DNA from: an uncultured Cytophagales bacterium | GTDB lineage: Bacteria; Bacteroidota; Bacteroidia; Cytophagales; Cyclobacteriaceae | Assembly (NCBI GenBank): GCA_913057175.1 | Contig: CAJXNP010000014.1 | Span: 1-64,000 of the forward strand | DNA length: 64,000 bases | Direction of reading: 5' to 3' | In this document: positions 18,181-28,290 of the stretch, piece after piece | How the letters are laid out: each line of letters begins with the position of its first letter | Numbering within the stretch: the stretch's first letter is position 1 | Notes under the pieces: generated by a model | The model's input: only the letters and a program-made list of their open reading frames with translations | Databases searched by the model: none | What the model was told of the DNA's origin: nothing | Program-made: the position numbers and the translations under genes

Positions 18181-20671
18181 CGAACTTTTTAATAATACCT
18201 GGTTTGCAGATGTAATTGTTCCGGTTCCCATACCCAAACTCTTTACTTACCGAATCCCTCGAGAATTTGAGAATCAGGTGTCCGAAGGTTGCCGGGTGGT
18301 CATTCAGTTTGGCAGGAAAAATATTCATACAGGAGTCATTTCAAAACTTCATCATCAGCCTCCAAAAGAATACGAGGCCCGGTATATTTTGGATGTTTTG
18401 GATGAAACGCCTCATGTAAACTCCTTTCAGCTGAAATTGTACAACTGGATTGCCGGATATTATATGTGCACGATCGGGGAGGTGATCAACGCCGCTCTCC
18501 CTTCCGGACTGAAACTCTCCAGTGAGTCTTTTGTTGAGCTAAATCCGGATTTTGATTTTTTCGAATCGGAGTTTGAGTTTTCAACACATGAAGAAACGAT
18601 TATCGATGTTCTGCAAAGGGAAAAAACGCTTTCATACAGCGAGATCTCAAACATATTGCAGCTTAAATCTTATCAGAATGTCATTAAAAGCCTGCTGAAA
18701 AAGGACGTAATTATTCTGTTCGAAAAAGTGAAAGAGCGTTACATCCCTAAGAAAGAAAAATATACTCGTTTAGCTGACGAATACTTAGAAAAGAATGGGG
18801 CATTGGAGAAGTTATTGGATGAGCTGGAAAAAAAGCCAAAGCAGCAGGATGTTATTTTAGCATATTTGCAGAAGGTTCCGGTTTTTCATGATGTAGAAAA
18901 AAACAGGAATGGGTTGTCCAAAAAATTGCTTTTTCAAAATGACTTGTCTGAATCTTCTTATAGAACCCTTGTCAACAAAAATATCCTGGATGAATTCGAA
19001 GTTGTCATTCCCAGATTTGGGTTTGGCAATAGCCATGAAGAAAGGGAAATAAACCTAACTCAGGAACAGGAAATCGGCAAAAATGAGATATTAAAATGCT
19101 TTGAATCTCAGCAAACGGTTTTGTTCCATGGAATTACAGGGAGTGGAAAGACTGAGGTTTACATTGAGATCATCAAGGAAGTTTTGAAGGGAGGCGAGCA
19201 GGTGTTGTACTTATTACCTGAGATCGCTATCACTACGCAAATGGTTAATCGGCTGCAAGAGGTCTTTGGAGATAAGTTGGGTGTTTATCACTCGAGGTAT
19301 TCAGACAATGAACGTGTAGAAGTCTGGAAAGGAGTTTTAAATGGCAGATTTCAGTTGATTCTCGGAGTACGATCATCGGTTTTTCTTCCTTTCGATAATC
19401 TCGGATTGATCATTGTAGATGAAGAGCATGAGTCGAGTTTCAAACAATTTGAACCGGCTCCCAGGTATCATGCCCGTGATGTAGCTCAGGTGCTGGCACA
19501 AATTCACAATTCAAAGGTTTTATTGGGGTCTGCGACCCCTTCAATCGAGTCTTACTTTTTAGCGAGATCAGGCAAATATGGATTGGTCGGGTTGGAAAAG
19601 CGGTTTGGTGATTCCAACCTGCCAAGTATCCAGTTCGCAGATATCAGAAAGTCGAGAAGGGAGCAAACTCTGAAAAATGATTTCACAAGCGAGTTATTTG
19701 AAAGTATTCAGCAGGCACTTACGCAAAAGGAACAAGTAATTATTTTCCGGAACAGAAGAGGATATTCTCCCCATCTGACTTGTGAGGATTGTGCCTGGAT
19801 ACCTAAATGTGAAAACTGCTCGGTGAGCTTAACTTATCACATGTTTAAAAATGTGATGCAATGTCATTATTGCGGATATAAGCAAAAGGTTTTGCAGTCT
19901 TGTCCAGCATGTGGTTCTGCAAAACTCAAGGGAGTGGGGTTTGGCACAGAGAAGCTGGAAGAGGATTTGAAATTGTTCTTTTCGGATGCGACGGTAAAGC
20001 GTATGGATTTAGACACAACACGAAGAAAATTCGGTTACCAGCAGCTCATACGGGAGTTTGAAAAAGGAGAAATCGACATTTTGGTAGGCACTCAAATGGT
20101 CGCAAAAGGTCTCGACTTTGACAATGTCGGATTGGTCGGTGTGATGGATGCGGATGTAATGCTTCATTTTCCCGATTTTCGTGCATTTGAAAGATCTTTT
20201 CAGACCTTGACTCAGGTAAGTGGTCGGGCCGGGCGACGGGAAAAGATTGGTAAAGTGATTATTCAAACGAGTAATGTTGAACAGCAGATTTTAAAATGGG
20301 TGAGACAGAATGATTTTCAGTCTCTTTATTCGTTTGAAATTGGAGAGAGGCAAAAATTTCGTTATCCGCCTTTTTACCGCTTGATAAAAATTATCGTTCG
20401 CCATAAGGAAAAGGAAGTTTCGGAGAGATATGCCAGACATCTGGGGAGCTTGTTGAAGGCAGATTTAGGACATTCCCTGGTGATTGACCCCCATGAGCCC
20501 ATGATCTCAAAAATCAAGAATAAATACCTGATGGAAATATTGATTAAAGCAAAAAGGGAAGAAGTTAGGCTCAGCACTCTGAAAGAGATTATTTCGGACA
20601 GGACGATGGGATTATTGGCCGAAAAAGAATTTAAACAAGTTCAGGTGGTTTTTGATGTGGATCCCTATTAA
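18161..20671 (+). CDS. priA: Primosomal protein N' (PriA helicase)
   Basis: PriA restarts stalled replication forks by binding branched DNA and loading the replisome. The 836-residue protein starts with the 3'-DNA-binding domain ([19 protein letters not shown]). Walker A is [11 protein letters not shown] near residue 326 and the DEEH box is in [21 protein letters not shown] zinc region with paired cysteines follows (CEDC, CENC, CHYCG, CPACG). Helicase motifs V and VI appear as [17 protein letters not shown] and [13 protein letters not shown]. The start is a TTG inside the preceding gene; an alternative would remove only a few residues. Confidence 0.96.
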   Translation: MSLTGHNELFNNTWFADVIVPVPIPKLFTYRIPREFENQVSEGCRVVIQFGRKNIHTGVISKLHHQPPKEYEARYILDVLDETPHVNSFQLKLYNWIAGYYMCTIGEVINAALPSGLKLSSESFVELNPDFDFFESEFEFSTHEETIIDVLQREKTLSYSEISNILQLKSYQNVIKSLLKKDVIILFEKVKERYIPKKEKYTRLADEYLEKNGALEKLLDELEKKPKQQDVILAYLQKVPVFHDVEKNRNGLSKKLLFQNDLSESSYRTLVNKNILDEFEVVIPRFGFGNSHEEREINLTQEQEIGKNEILKCFESQQTVLFHGITGSGKTEVYIEIIKEVLKGGEQVLYLLPEIAITTQMVNRLQEVFGDKLGVYHSRYSDNERVEVWKGVLNGRFQLILGVRSSVFLPFDNLGLIIVDEEHESSFKQFEPAPRYHARDVAQVLAQIHNSKVLLGSATPSIESYFLARSGKYGLVGLEKRFGDSNLPSIQFADIRKSRREQTLKNDFTSELFESIQQALTQKEQVIIFRNRRGYSPHLTCEDCAWIPKCENCSVSLTYHMFKNVMQCHYCGYKQKVLQSCPACGSAKLKGVGFGTEKLEEDLKLFFSDATVKRMDLDTTRRKFGYQQLIREFEKGEIDILVGTQMVAKGLDFDNVGLVGVMDADVMLHFPDFRAFERSFQTLTQVSGRAGRREKIGKVIIQTSNVEQQILKWVRQNDFQSLYSFEIGERQKFRYPPFYRLIKIIVRHKEKEVSERYARHLGSLLKADLGHSLVIDPHEPMISKIKNKYLMEILIKAKREEVRLSTLKEIISDRTMGLLAEKEFKQVQVVFDVDPY

Positions 20672-20694
20672 TCGCTTATTTTTACAGCAGTTTT

Positions 20695-21306
20695 ATGAAA
20701 GTACTTTTTTACATATTTGGATTTGCATTGCTGTTATCGATCGCGTGTGAGGAAGTGGATGATCCTGCAAGTGATGCGAGAGACCCGGGCATTAGATTGG
20801 ATTTTGTGGGTGCTCAGACAAAGGAAAAAGTAAATATGGAATATGATAGTGTGAGTGACACATTGACCTATTTTCAAAGGTCATACCGAGACAGTTTGGA
20901 GAACGAAGATCCTGATACAACTTTTGCATCGGAAATGATTCACACTTTAACTCCTATTCGGGATTCGCTGAAGATCATTAATGATCAGCTTAATGCTGGT
21001 CGCGCACAACTCGATTCGGTATTTGCGAGAGGAGGTTTGACTTATTACACCGATACCATTAATTCCGTTTTCAATTTGCCGCTCAATATTCAATCGGAAA
21101 CTTCAACTTTTATATTTTATTATTATGGATTGACAGATAGCATAACCTTTTCTTATAAGACCAGATCGCAAGGCGGAATTGAGAGGATTAACGTGGTCGC
21201 GTATGACATTAAGGTTCCGTTTGATTCGTTTGACAGCCTGAGCAGGCATAATTGTTTCAGAGAAAATTGTACAAATAATGAGGTTCTTTTCAAGGCATAC
21301 TTTTAG
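20695..21306 (+). CDS. Putative lipoprotein, DUF6452-like
   Basis: A 203-residue protein with a leader ending in LLLSIACEE, a clear lipobox with Cys at residue 18. The mature part is beta-rich with Asp/Ser/Thr-rich turns (DSVSDTLTYFQRSYRDSLEN). The C-terminal region holds a Cys-containing segment SRHNCFRENCTNNE. Its position directly upstream of, and overlapping, a DUF6048 gene is the arrangement typical of DUF6452 lipoproteins in Bacteroidota, and the length fits. Function unknown; probably attached to the outer membrane. Confidence 0.7.
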   Translation: MKVLFYIFGFALLLSIACEEVDDPASDARDPGIRLDFVGAQTKEKVNMEYDSVSDTLTYFQRSYRDSLENEDPDTTFASEMIHTLTPIRDSLKIINDQLNAGRAQLDSVFARGGLTYYTDTINSVFNLPLNIQSETSTFIFYYYGLTDSITFSYKTRSQGGIERINVVAYDIKVPFDSFDSLSRHNCFRENCTNNEVLFKAYF

Positions 21307-22048
21307 GAAAACCTTTATTTTTCTGCTTTTGGCGCTGATCTTTTCCTTATCTAAAGCTCAGGAAAACAGGCCAGTTGTGACTGACTCATTAAATTTATCT
21401 ATTGAAGAAAATAAGCCTCAGGTCGATTCCGTAGAAGTTGAGCCGAAAAAAGAAAAAATTAAAAAAGCAGATACTACCGGCTTGTTCTCAAGTGGAATTT
21501 ATTTGAAGCTGGATTATGGAAAATTGCTCACATACTTTTCAGATTTTGAGAGTAAGTTAGAGGGAGAATTTGGTATTATTCTTTTTAAACGGCTGGTGCT
21601 AAATGGTTCATACGGTGTTGCTGAATTAAACCCGAAAGGAGCTTATAAGAATGTAGAATACTATACTATCGAAGGGGATTATATGCGATTTGGCATGGAG
21701 TACTATTTTTCGATCAACCCGAAAAACTTCTTAACATTAGGAGGGAAATACAGCATGTCTACCTATTCGGATGATGGGAAATTCCTTGTTGGGAGTGAAT
21801 TTTGGGAGGAATATGAAGAAGAATTTGGAAGTGAGAACCTTGAAGCACAATGGGTAGAGATCGTACTAAATACGGAGACAAGGCTTGCCAAAAATCTATT
21901 TCTGGGGACACAATTTAGCCTGCGTTTCATGCTCGATTTTGAAACAAGAGAAGACATTCCTGTTTATGCTATACCCGGCTATGGACGTTATTTTGATAAA
22001 TCTATTCCTGCGGCAAATTTATTTATCCGTTATAAAATTCCGTTCTGA
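21278..22048 (+). CDS. DUF6048 family outer-membrane protein
   Basis: A 256-residue protein with a signal peptide (FIFLLLALIFSLSKAQ). The family-typical segment DTTGLFSSGIYLKLDYGKLL (about residues 65-84) leads into alternating beta strands, including RLVLNGSYGVAELNPKGAY, GDYMRFGMEYYFSINPKNF and LFLGTQFSLRFMLDF. It ends in FIRYKIPF, whose terminal aromatic residue is typical of outer-membrane barrels. It overlaps the lipoprotein gene by 29 bases, suggesting coupled expression. Molecular function is unknown. It is convergent with surE, with no intergenic space. Confidence 0.82.
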   Translation: MRFFSRHTFRKTFIFLLLALIFSLSKAQENRPVVTDSLNLSIEENKPQVDSVEVEPKKEKIKKADTTGLFSSGIYLKLDYGKLLTYFSDFESKLEGEFGIILFKRLVLNGSYGVAELNPKGAYKNVEYYTIEGDYMRFGMEYYFSINPKNFLTLGGKYSMSTYSDDGKFLVGSEFWEEYEEEFGSENLEAQWVEIVLNTETRLAKNLFLGTQFSLRFMLDFETREDIPVYAIPGYGRYFDKSIPAANLFIRYKIPF

Positions 22049-22819
22049 TCAAATTTCCCATTCTTTATTGAGAATGCTGATAGCGTGGTAGGCAGTTAGA
22101 TCGTATTGTGTGGGGACAACAGAGGTATAATTATTGGCTATGGCCCATTCGTCGATATCTTCCCCCTTGTCCATGTTCACAAAGTTGCCTGCCATCCAAA
22201 AATACCTTCTTCCATTCGGGTCGAATCGCTGATCGAACTCTTCCTGCCATTTGGCCCGCGTTTGCCTGCAAATTTTAATCCCTTTTATGGATTCATTTCT
22301 TTTGGGAGGGAAATTGACGTTAAGTGCAACCCCCTTAGGAAGACCTTTATCGAGCACCTGTTGTGCGATTTTAATAACAAACTCTTCTATGTGCTCCATG
22401 GGAGCTTCTTCAGAGTAATCACAGAGTGAAAAACCAATGGCCGGGATCTCTTCAATAGCCGCCTCAATTGCCGCCGACATGGTACCTGAGTAAATCACGC
22501 TGATTGAAGTATTGGACCCGTGGTTGACACCACTAACAACCAGATCAGCTTTTCTGTCCTTGAGAATGACGTTTTTTGCCAGTTTCACACAGTCTGCCGG
22601 GGTCCCGGAACAGTGGTAGGCTGTCAATCCGTCAAAAATATCCGTCTCATTTAAGCGCAGAGTATTTCCGATCGTTATGGCATGTCCCATTCCTGACTGA
22701 GGACTATCGGGCGCCACGACAATTACTTCGCCAAGTTGCTGCATTAATTTTACCAACAGGCGTAATCCTTTTGAGTAGATTCCGTCATCGTTCGTGACAA
22801 GTATAAGTGGTTTTGACAT
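22049..22819 (-). CDS. surE: 5'/3'-nucleotidase SurE
   Basis: A metal-dependent phosphatase acting on nucleoside monophosphates. The 256-residue protein opens with ILVTNDDGIYSKGL, where the paired Asp residues bind metal. It continues with VVAPDSPQSGMGHAIT, YHCSGTPADCVKL, and DLVVSGVNHGSNTSISVIYSGTMSAA (metal-binding Asn and catalytic-loop residues). Length matches the family. The ATG start has no competing upstream Met. It is on the minus strand, downstream of an unknown secreted protein gene, and may share its transcript. Confidence 0.97.
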   Translation of the reverse strand: MSKPLILVTNDDGIYSKGLRLLVKLMQQLGEVIVVAPDSPQSGMGHAITIGNTLRLNETDIFDGLTAYHCSGTPADCVKLAKNVILKDRKADLVVSGVNHGSNTSISVIYSGTMSAAIEAAIEEIPAIGFSLCDYSEEAPMEHIEEFVIKIAQQVLDKGLPKGVALNVNFPPKRNESIKGIKICRQTRAKWQEEFDQRFDPNGRRYFWMAGNFVNMDKGEDIDEWAIANNYTSVVPTQYDLTAYHAISILNKEWEI

Positions 22820-22838
22820 AAAGAGTTGACAAATAAAA

Positions 22839-23480
22839 TTATGACCCTACTATTGCATTATAATAGGAAGTTATCCGAACCAGGTCTCTTAGCTCATCGT
22901 GTTTCAAGCGATTTTTTTTCATGTATTGATTAATCTGCTTCGAATGTTTGCCAAAGATAGCAAGCAGATCATTTTTTTTGAGGTTGTAATACCTTATTTC
23001 ACCACCTTCTTCGAGAAAATAGAATTTATAAGCTAGCCTTTCCCTTGTGTAATTATTGTATGGAGACATTGGATAGTAGTAATAATTATACTGAGAAGCG
23101 CTAACATTTTCGGTAACTATTTCTTCTCTTGCCAATAGCGAAATATTTCCTTCGAATAAAACCTCAAATAAAATAGGGGTTTCGTAATCTGAGTGTACTT
23201 TATAAGGAAGCGAATAAAAATAGCGATGCCCTCCTGCCATTTCATCAAAAATATCAAAGTAAAAAAGCTTTCTTGCTCCATACGTTTTGAGAATACCATT
23301 GGCATTAAGCTGGATCAGATCATTTTGAAAATCATATTTGATATCACCTTTTACTGTATCGCCATTGATCAGCACAACTTTGCCATTGTGCCAAATCTCA
23401 GATGGAAAATCCTGAGAAAAGGCTGATTCAGCAGAAATGAAAAATAGGACAACGATAAAAAGTTTTAAGACTAATTTCAT
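22839..23480 (-). CDS. Hypothetical secreted protein
   Basis: A 213-residue protein with a clear signal peptide (KLFIVVLFFISAESAFSQ, cleavage near residue 22). The mature protein has an early strand pattern KVVLINGDTVKGDIKYDF like other Bacteroidota proteins with a short all-beta domain. A Tyr-rich stretch follows near residue 130 (YNYYYYPMSPYNNYTRER), and the C-terminus is basic and helical. No motif identifies function. It lies seven bases downstream of ribBA and 19 bases upstream of surE on the same strand, so it may be cotranscribed with both. Confidence 0.7.
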   Translation of the reverse strand: MKLVLKLFIVVLFFISAESAFSQDFPSEIWHNGKVVLINGDTVKGDIKYDFQNDLIQLNANGILKTYGARKLFYFDIFDEMAGGHRYFYSLPYKVHSDYETPILFEVLFEGNISLLAREEIVTENVSASQYNYYYYPMSPYNNYTRERLAYKFYFLEEGGEIRYYNLKKNDLLAIFGKHSKQINQYMKKNRLKHDELRDLVRITSYYNAIVGS

Positions 23481-23487
23481 ATTTACC

Positions 23488-24705
23488 TCAGTGCTTTAAA
23501 ATATTATGACCCATACGGTCTCTTTTGGTTTTCAGGTAATGCTCATTGTGTGGATTTGGAGCATATTCTATTGGAATGGATTCAACAATTTCCAGGCCAT
23601 AACCGATCAATCCAGCCCTTTTCTTAGGGTTGTTAGAGATCAATCTGATCTTTGTAATCCCCAGATCCCTTAATATTTGAGCACCAATACCATAATCCCT
23701 GTGATCCATGTCGAAACCAAGCTTTGTATTGGCATCAACGGTATCATAGCCTTCTTCTTGTAATTTATAGGCTTTTAATTTATTAATAAGACCAATTCCC
23801 CTTCCTTCCTGGTTCATATAGAGTACCACTCCTTTACCTTCTCTTTCGACCATTTCCATGGCACCATGTAATTGCTCTCCACAATCACAGCGATACGACC
23901 CAAAAATGTCTCCTGTTACACATGAAGAATGGACACGGACCATAACAGGTTCATCTTTGTTCCAATTTCCTTTGGTTAGGGCCATGTGAATTTCGCCACC
24001 GTTAATCTGTTTGTATGCTGTCAGTTCAAAGCCTCCATGATGAGTGGGCATATTGACATTGATGACCTTCTCAATTAATGACTCCTTCTGTAAGCGATAG
24101 GCAATCAAATCCTCGATGGAGACAATTTTCATATTAAACTTTTCAGCTACTTTTAGCAAGTCAGGAAGACGGGCCATGGTACCATCATCATTCATAATTT
24201 CTACCAAAACTCCAGCCGGGTAAAGTCCGGCTAGTCGGGCCAGATCAATAGCTGCTTCAGTGTGGCCGGATCGTCTCAATACTCCGGATTTTTTAGCTTT
24301 TAGAGGAAATATATGTCCTGGTTTTCCCAAATCTTCAGGCTTGGTATTTGGATTGACCAATGCCTTAATGGTTTTGCTTCTGTCTTCGGCAGAAATTCCT
24401 GTTGTAGTTTCAGGACTAATAAGATCAACAGAAACTGTAAATGGAGTTTCGTGCACAGCAGTATTTTTGCCGACCATTAAATCCAAGCCGAGCTCTTCAC
24501 ACCTTTCTTCAATCAACGGAACGCATATTAAGCCCCGGCCATGCTTAGCCATAAAATTCACAACTTCAGCTGTTGCGTGTTCGGCTGCGCAAATAAAATC
24601 CCCTTCGTTCTCACGGTCTTTGTCATCCACAACAATGACTATTTCTCCTTTTTTAATGGATTCAATAGCTTCCTCTATGGTGTTAAGTATATTTTCCTCT
24701 TGCAT
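23488..24705 (-). CDS. ribBA: Bifunctional DHBP synthase / GTP cyclohydrolase II
   Basis: Supplies both early riboflavin precursors. The N-terminal RibB half (about residues 1-205) forms 3,4-dihydroxy-2-butanone 4-phosphate from ribulose 5-phosphate; seen are [22 protein letters not shown] and [17 protein letters not shown]. The C-terminal RibA half opens GTP; seen are [15 protein letters not shown] with YRCDCGEQL (zinc cysteines), NQEGRGIGL and [16 protein letters not shown]. At 405 residues it is a standard fusion. No FMN riboswitch is recognisable upstream. A perfect inverted repeat lies in the 203-base gap to lepB. Confidence 0.97.
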   Translation of the reverse strand: MQEENILNTIEEAIESIKKGEIVIVVDDKDRENEGDFICAAEHATAEVVNFMAKHGRGLICVPLIEERCEELGLDLMVGKNTAVHETPFTVSVDLISPETTTGISAEDRSKTIKALVNPNTKPEDLGKPGHIFPLKAKKSGVLRRSGHTEAAIDLARLAGLYPAGVLVEIMNDDGTMARLPDLLKVAEKFNMKIVSIEDLIAYRLQKESLIEKVINVNMPTHHGGFELTAYKQINGGEIHMALTKGNWNKDEPVMVRVHSSCVTGDIFGSYRCDCGEQLHGAMEMVEREGKGVVLYMNQEGRGIGLINKLKAYKLQEEGYDTVDANTKLGFDMDHRDYGIGAQILRDLGITKIRLISNNPKKRAGLIGYGLEIVESIPIEYAPNPHNEHYLKTKRDRMGHNILKH

Positions 24706-24840
24706 TGTTCAAAACATTATTAATTCACAACAACTGAATTTATAATAGTTAGTTTATAAAAACTATGACAAATTCCCACCTAATTGATAATATAGTTCTT
24801 TACGGAAAAGAAACCTAGTTGATTAATTTAACCTATAAAA

Positions 24841-24888
24841 GCAAAAACTTGTTTTGAAGTCCAAATATTCTTCAAAACAAGTTTTTGC
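24841..24888 (-). terminator. Strong hairpin terminator between lepB and ribBA
   Basis: A perfect 19-base inverted repeat (24841-24859 with 24870-24888) encloses a ten-base loop. Reading the minus strand, it lies just after the lepB stop and is followed by TTTTATAGG, so it should end the parA-to-lepB transcript. The arms carry A- and T-runs at their ends, so it could also work weakly on the plus strand. Confidence 0.8.
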
Positions 24889-24907
24889 GAATCACTATAC
24901 TTAATTA

Positions 24908-26038
24908 TTACCTGATCAGATCAAATATTCTACTCCACCTTACTTTGCTGAAGAAGCTCTCGGTTTTGTCATACGAAAACCAGATAATGAAAGCTTTTCC
25001 TACAATATGATCTTCAGGAACAAACCCCCAAAAGCGTGAATCTGCTGAATCATGTCTGTTATCACCCATCATGAAATAATAATCCTGTTTAAAGGTGTAT
25101 TCGGAAATTTCTTTTCCCTCAATGGAAACCTTCCCATTTTGGACTAATACATCATCATTATTTTCATAGTAGTCAATTACAGGTCCATATAAGGCTACAT
25201 TTTCTTCTGTTAATTGGATTGTGGCTCCTTTTGCCGGTATGGTAAGAGGACCAAAATTATCTTCATTCCAATCAAACAATTCAGGATTGTTAGGGTAAAT
25301 ATGAGGGTTTGGTGTTCCTTTTGAATATTGACTGAATACATCTACAGATTCTATAAATGGTTCTGAAGCAATAGACGTCGCAGCCTCGTCAGTGGCCCAT
25401 ACATAATATCCGTCATTACCCTTTTGCCATTTAGAAATGTTATGTCGTTTGAAAACCCTTTCGTTGATCATGTTCGTTCCGGGACTCGTTTTCATAAACC
25501 TTACATATTGCATTTCCGGGGGATTAGTGAATTCTCTTCCATTTATGAATACCTGCCTGTTGATGATCTCAATAACATCTCCTGGTTCAGCAATGCACCG
25601 TTTGATGTAATTGGTTTTCAGATCGACAGGGTGCTCCAATTCCATCGGATAGTTAAAGACGACTACATCATTTCTTTTGACATCGGAAATACCAGGCAGC
25701 CTGTATTGCGGAAGTTGGATCCAGTCCAGGTAGGAGGGGATTCCTCCATTTACAAATGCTTCAGAAAACCAGATTTTTTGATGCGTCAGAGGTAGTTGTA
25801 GAGGTGTTATTGGAGTTCTGGGACCATAGTGTATTTTACTGACAAACAGGAAGTCACCTACTAACAGGGATTTTTCCATAGAAGGGGTGGGGATGGTGAA
25901 TGCCTCCAGGAAAGCCCACCTGATGATTGTTGCGGCAACAACGGCAAAGACAATGGCATCAACCCACTCACGGGTAGCTGATTTCTTCTTCACTTCTCCT
26001 CCTTCAGCATTTTTTCTTTTCCAAAATTTTAAATTCAT
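24908..26038 (-). CDS. lepB: Signal peptidase I
   Basis: Cleaves signal peptides from exported proteins at the outer face of the inner membrane. From the chosen start the protein has 376 residues, with a hydrophobic anchor at about 25-46. The catalytic Ser53 sits in TIPTPSMEKSLLVGD and the catalytic Lys146 in YIKRCIAEPGDVI. Box E follows as MGDNRHDSADSRFWG. The middle holds a long insertion, as in other Bacteroidota enzymes. I prefer the ATG at 26038 because an in-frame ATG at 26086 would overlap dapB and add 16 residues. It is the last gene of the parA operon. Confidence 0.95.
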   Translation of the reverse strand: MNLKFWKRKNAEGGEVKKKSATREWVDAIVFAVVAATIIRWAFLEAFTIPTPSMEKSLLVGDFLFVSKIHYGPRTPITPLQLPLTHQKIWFSEAFVNGGIPSYLDWIQLPQYRLPGISDVKRNDVVVFNYPMELEHPVDLKTNYIKRCIAEPGDVIEIINRQVFINGREFTNPPEMQYVRFMKTSPGTNMINERVFKRHNISKWQKGNDGYYVWATDEAATSIASEPFIESVDVFSQYSKGTPNPHIYPNNPELFDWNEDNFGPLTIPAKGATIQLTEENVALYGPVIDYYENNDDVLVQNGKVSIEGKEISEYTFKQDYYFMMGDNRHDSADSRFWGFVPEDHIVGKAFIIWFSYDKTESFFSKVRWSRIFDLIR

Positions 26039-26066
26039 TTTAAAAATATCTTTAGACAAAACTTTT

Positions 26067-26789
26067 TTAAAAACCCAAAAAATCATTCATTCCAAATATA
26101 CCTTTTTTATCAATGAGCCATTCCGCTACGATAACAGCGCCTTGGGCAAATCCAGCCCTTGAGTGAGCAGTATGTTTGATTTCAATATCATCAATTTCTG
26201 AAGTATATTTTACTATATGTGTTCCCGGAACTTTCTCTTCCCTCAATGAAATAATGGGCAATTCATTCTCTTTTATTTCTTTTTTGTTCTTCCAGGAAGC
26301 AAATTTATCATTTTCTTCCATAATACCTTCTGCCAGTGTGATAGCCGTTCCACTAGGCGAATCAAGTTTTTCAGTGTGATGGATTTCAGTTATTTCGGTC
26401 TTGTAGTCAGGGTATGACTTCATAAGGCTGGCTAACTTTTTATTTAGATTAAAAAACAAATTCACTCCCAGGCTAAAATTTGAGGAATAAAAGAAGCTGC
26501 CGTTTTTTTCGAGGCAAAGAGCATTAATTTCCTCTTTTTGATCCAGCCAGCCAGTTGTTCCACAGACAACAGGTATTCCGTTATCCAGGCAATATTTCAA
26601 ATTGTCTACTGCTGAATCAGGTTGGCTGAATTCGATAGCAACATCTACTTCATCAGGCTCAATGAATTTTAGTGCATTGATATTATTGATATTGATTTTA
26701 TGTGAGATGGTATGCCCTCGATCCAGAGCTATTTCTTCAATAGCTTTTCCCATTTTCCCGTATCCCAAAATGATAATATTCATACTCAA
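26067..26789 (-). CDS. dapB: 4-hydroxy-tetrahydrodipicolinate reductase
   Basis: Reduces the product of DapA on the way to diaminopimelate and lysine, feeding peptidoglycan synthesis. The 240-residue protein has an N-terminal Rossmann fold (IIILGYGKMGKAIEEIA), the CGTTGW motif, the segment SSNFSLGVNLFFNLNKKLA, and the catalytic HHTEKLDSPSGTA with its paired His and Lys. It is slightly shorter than the E. coli enzyme, as usual for Bacteroidota. The start overlaps the stop of the DUF5683 gene (ATGA type), and lepB follows. Confidence 0.96.
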   Translation of the reverse strand: MSMNIIILGYGKMGKAIEEIALDRGHTISHKININNINALKFIEPDEVDVAIEFSQPDSAVDNLKYCLDNGIPVVCGTTGWLDQKEEINALCLEKNGSFFYSSNFSLGVNLFFNLNKKLASLMKSYPDYKTEITEIHHTEKLDSPSGTAITLAEGIMEENDKFASWKNKKEIKENELPIISLREEKVPGTHIVKYTSEIDDIEIKHTAHSRAGFAQGAVIVAEWLIDKKGIFGMNDFLGF

Positions 26790-27385
26790 AAATTTAATGT
26801 CAATGTTAAACCATAATTCCTCGTTTGATAGTTACTCATTTCGATCATAGGCCTGACGTTGAATGAAAGGTCTTCCTCTATGGTAAACTCATTCAGGTGT
26901 CCATCAACATGTGCATCTACAATGTTAAGTAAATACCAGGCTATCGTCAAAATGATTACGAAATCCCTGTTTCTACGATAGAAATCAGTTCTTCGTTGTA
27001 TGATATCTAAACTTGTTGATTCGGTGAATGGTGGCTGGACATTTGTTCGGTCGTCTCCGTCCTGAACGGCAAATAAAGCTTCCCGAGACTCTACATAACC
27101 ATCATGGTTGTATTTAATGATATATCCCCACAAAACAAACCCGCCGTAAATGATGGGTATCTTCCAGGCTTTGTTGTTGTAAACTTGTCCTAATCCCGGC
27201 AGAACGGCAGAATAGATTGCTGCTACATTTGGCTTGTCGCCGGTTGTGTCTGTAACGATCAACTCTGCTTCCCGGCTAAGCGAATCAAGAATTCTTTCGT
27301 CGTCCGTAATGATTTGGCCATCTTGTGAATAACTCAAATAAGGGATTAAAAAGATCAACAAAAGTATTCTTTTTCCTGTTAGCAT
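26786..27385 (-). CDS. DUF5683 domain-containing membrane protein
   Basis: A 199-residue protein with a signal peptide or first membrane helix (RILLLIFLIPYLSYSQ). The family core AAIYSAVLPGLGQVYNNKAWKIP leads into a helix (IPIIYGGFVLWGYII), and a third hydrophobic segment is FVIILTIAWYLLNIVDAHV. The C-terminus is beta-like and ends in LTLTLNF, an outer-membrane style ending. It is encoded between parB (seven-base gap) and dapB (four-base overlap), a position common for DUF5683 genes in Bacteroidota. Function unknown. Confidence 0.88.
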   Translation of the reverse strand: MLTGKRILLLIFLIPYLSYSQDGQIITDDERILDSLSREAELIVTDTTGDKPNVAAIYSAVLPGLGQVYNNKAWKIPIIYGGFVLWGYIIKYNHDGYVESREALFAVQDGDDRTNVQPPFTESTSLDIIQRRTDFYRRNRDFVIILTIAWYLLNIVDAHVDGHLNEFTIEEDLSFNVRPMIEMSNYQTRNYGLTLTLNF

Positions 27386-27392
27386 AGGATAC

Positions 27393-28289
27393 TCAGAAAT
27401 TGATTATCTCAAGGATCCTGTTAAGATCCTCATGAGACACATAAGGTATTTTAATTTCTCCCTTATTCCCTGAATCATTCTTCAACATCACTTTTGTTCC
27501 AAAATGTGATGATAGCTTGTCCTGGATGGATCTTAATTCGTAGTTGAGCTTTCCTTTTACCTTTTCATTTCCCTCATCCTCTTCTTTTACAGATTGATAT
27601 TGCCTGACAAGATCTTCCGTCTTTCGAACACTCAGGTCATTTTTAAGGATACTCTTAAAAAGCTTTAGCTGTGTTCCAATATCTTCAATATTAATCAATG
27701 CTCTGGCATGACCCATGGTCAGTTTACCATCTCTTAATCCCGCCTGAATATCCGGAGGCAATTTTAATAATCTAAGATAATTATTAACAGTTGTCCTTTT
27801 TTTGCCCACTCTGTCACCAAGCTCTTCCTGTTTTAAATTGCACTCAGCTATTAATCGCTGGTAGCTCAAGGCAATTTCAATCGCATTAAGATTCTCCCTC
27901 TGGATGTTTTCAATCAGGGCCATTTCCAGCATTTGCTGGTCATCAGCTATTCTGATATAGGCAGGGATCTTATCCAAACCGGCAATTTTTGATGCCTGTA
28001 GCCTTCTTTCACCAGAGATAAGCTGGTATTGATTGTTGGATAGCTTCCTCACAGTAATTGGCTGAATAATTCCCTGAATTTTGATGGATTCAGCTAATTC
28101 CTCCAATGCTTCCTGATCAAAGTCCGTTCGTGGCTGAAATGGATTCACCTCAATTTCATTAAGGGGAATTTCGTTCATATTGCCAATGGGAGACGATACC
28201 AACTCCTCCTTTTCACTTCCGCTGTCCTGAAGCAAAGCCCCCAGACCTCTTCCCAGTGCGTTTCTCTTTTTTTGTTTATTATCTGCCAT
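27393..28289 (-). CDS. parB: Chromosome-partitioning protein ParB (Spo0J)
   Basis: A CTP-dependent DNA clamp that loads at parS sites and spreads, acting with ParA to segregate the origin. The 298-residue protein begins with a Lys/Arg-rich leader (KKRNALGRGLGALLQ). The ParB N-domain follows with EVNPFQPRTDFDQEALEEL and the CTP/Arg motif ISGERRLQASKIAGL. A helix-turn-helix region holds QEELGDRVGKKRTTVNNYLRLL and GKLTMGHARALI, and a C-terminal dimerisation segment closes it. parA ends one base before it. No recognisable parS is in this window. Confidence 0.97.
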   Translation of the reverse strand: MADNKQKKRNALGRGLGALLQDSGSEKEELVSSPIGNMNEIPLNEIEVNPFQPRTDFDQEALEELAESIKIQGIIQPITVRKLSNNQYQLISGERRLQASKIAGLDKIPAYIRIADDQQMLEMALIENIQRENLNAIEIALSYQRLIAECNLKQEELGDRVGKKRTTVNNYLRLLKLPPDIQAGLRDGKLTMGHARALINIEDIGTQLKLFKSILKNDLSVRKTEDLVRQYQSVKEEDEGNEKVKGKLNYELRSIQDKLSSHFGTKVMLKNDSGNKGEIKIPYVSHEDLNRILEIINF

Positions 28290-28290
28290 G

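Noticed and set aside
24260-24745. Long 161-codon frame opposite ribBA
   Set aside because: It is fully antisense to a clear enzyme gene, lacks recognisable domains and looks like a codon-bias shadow.
24706-24840. Possible FMN riboswitch before ribBA
   Set aside because: None of the conserved RFN element blocks is present; the gap is AT-rich and holds only the lepB terminator.
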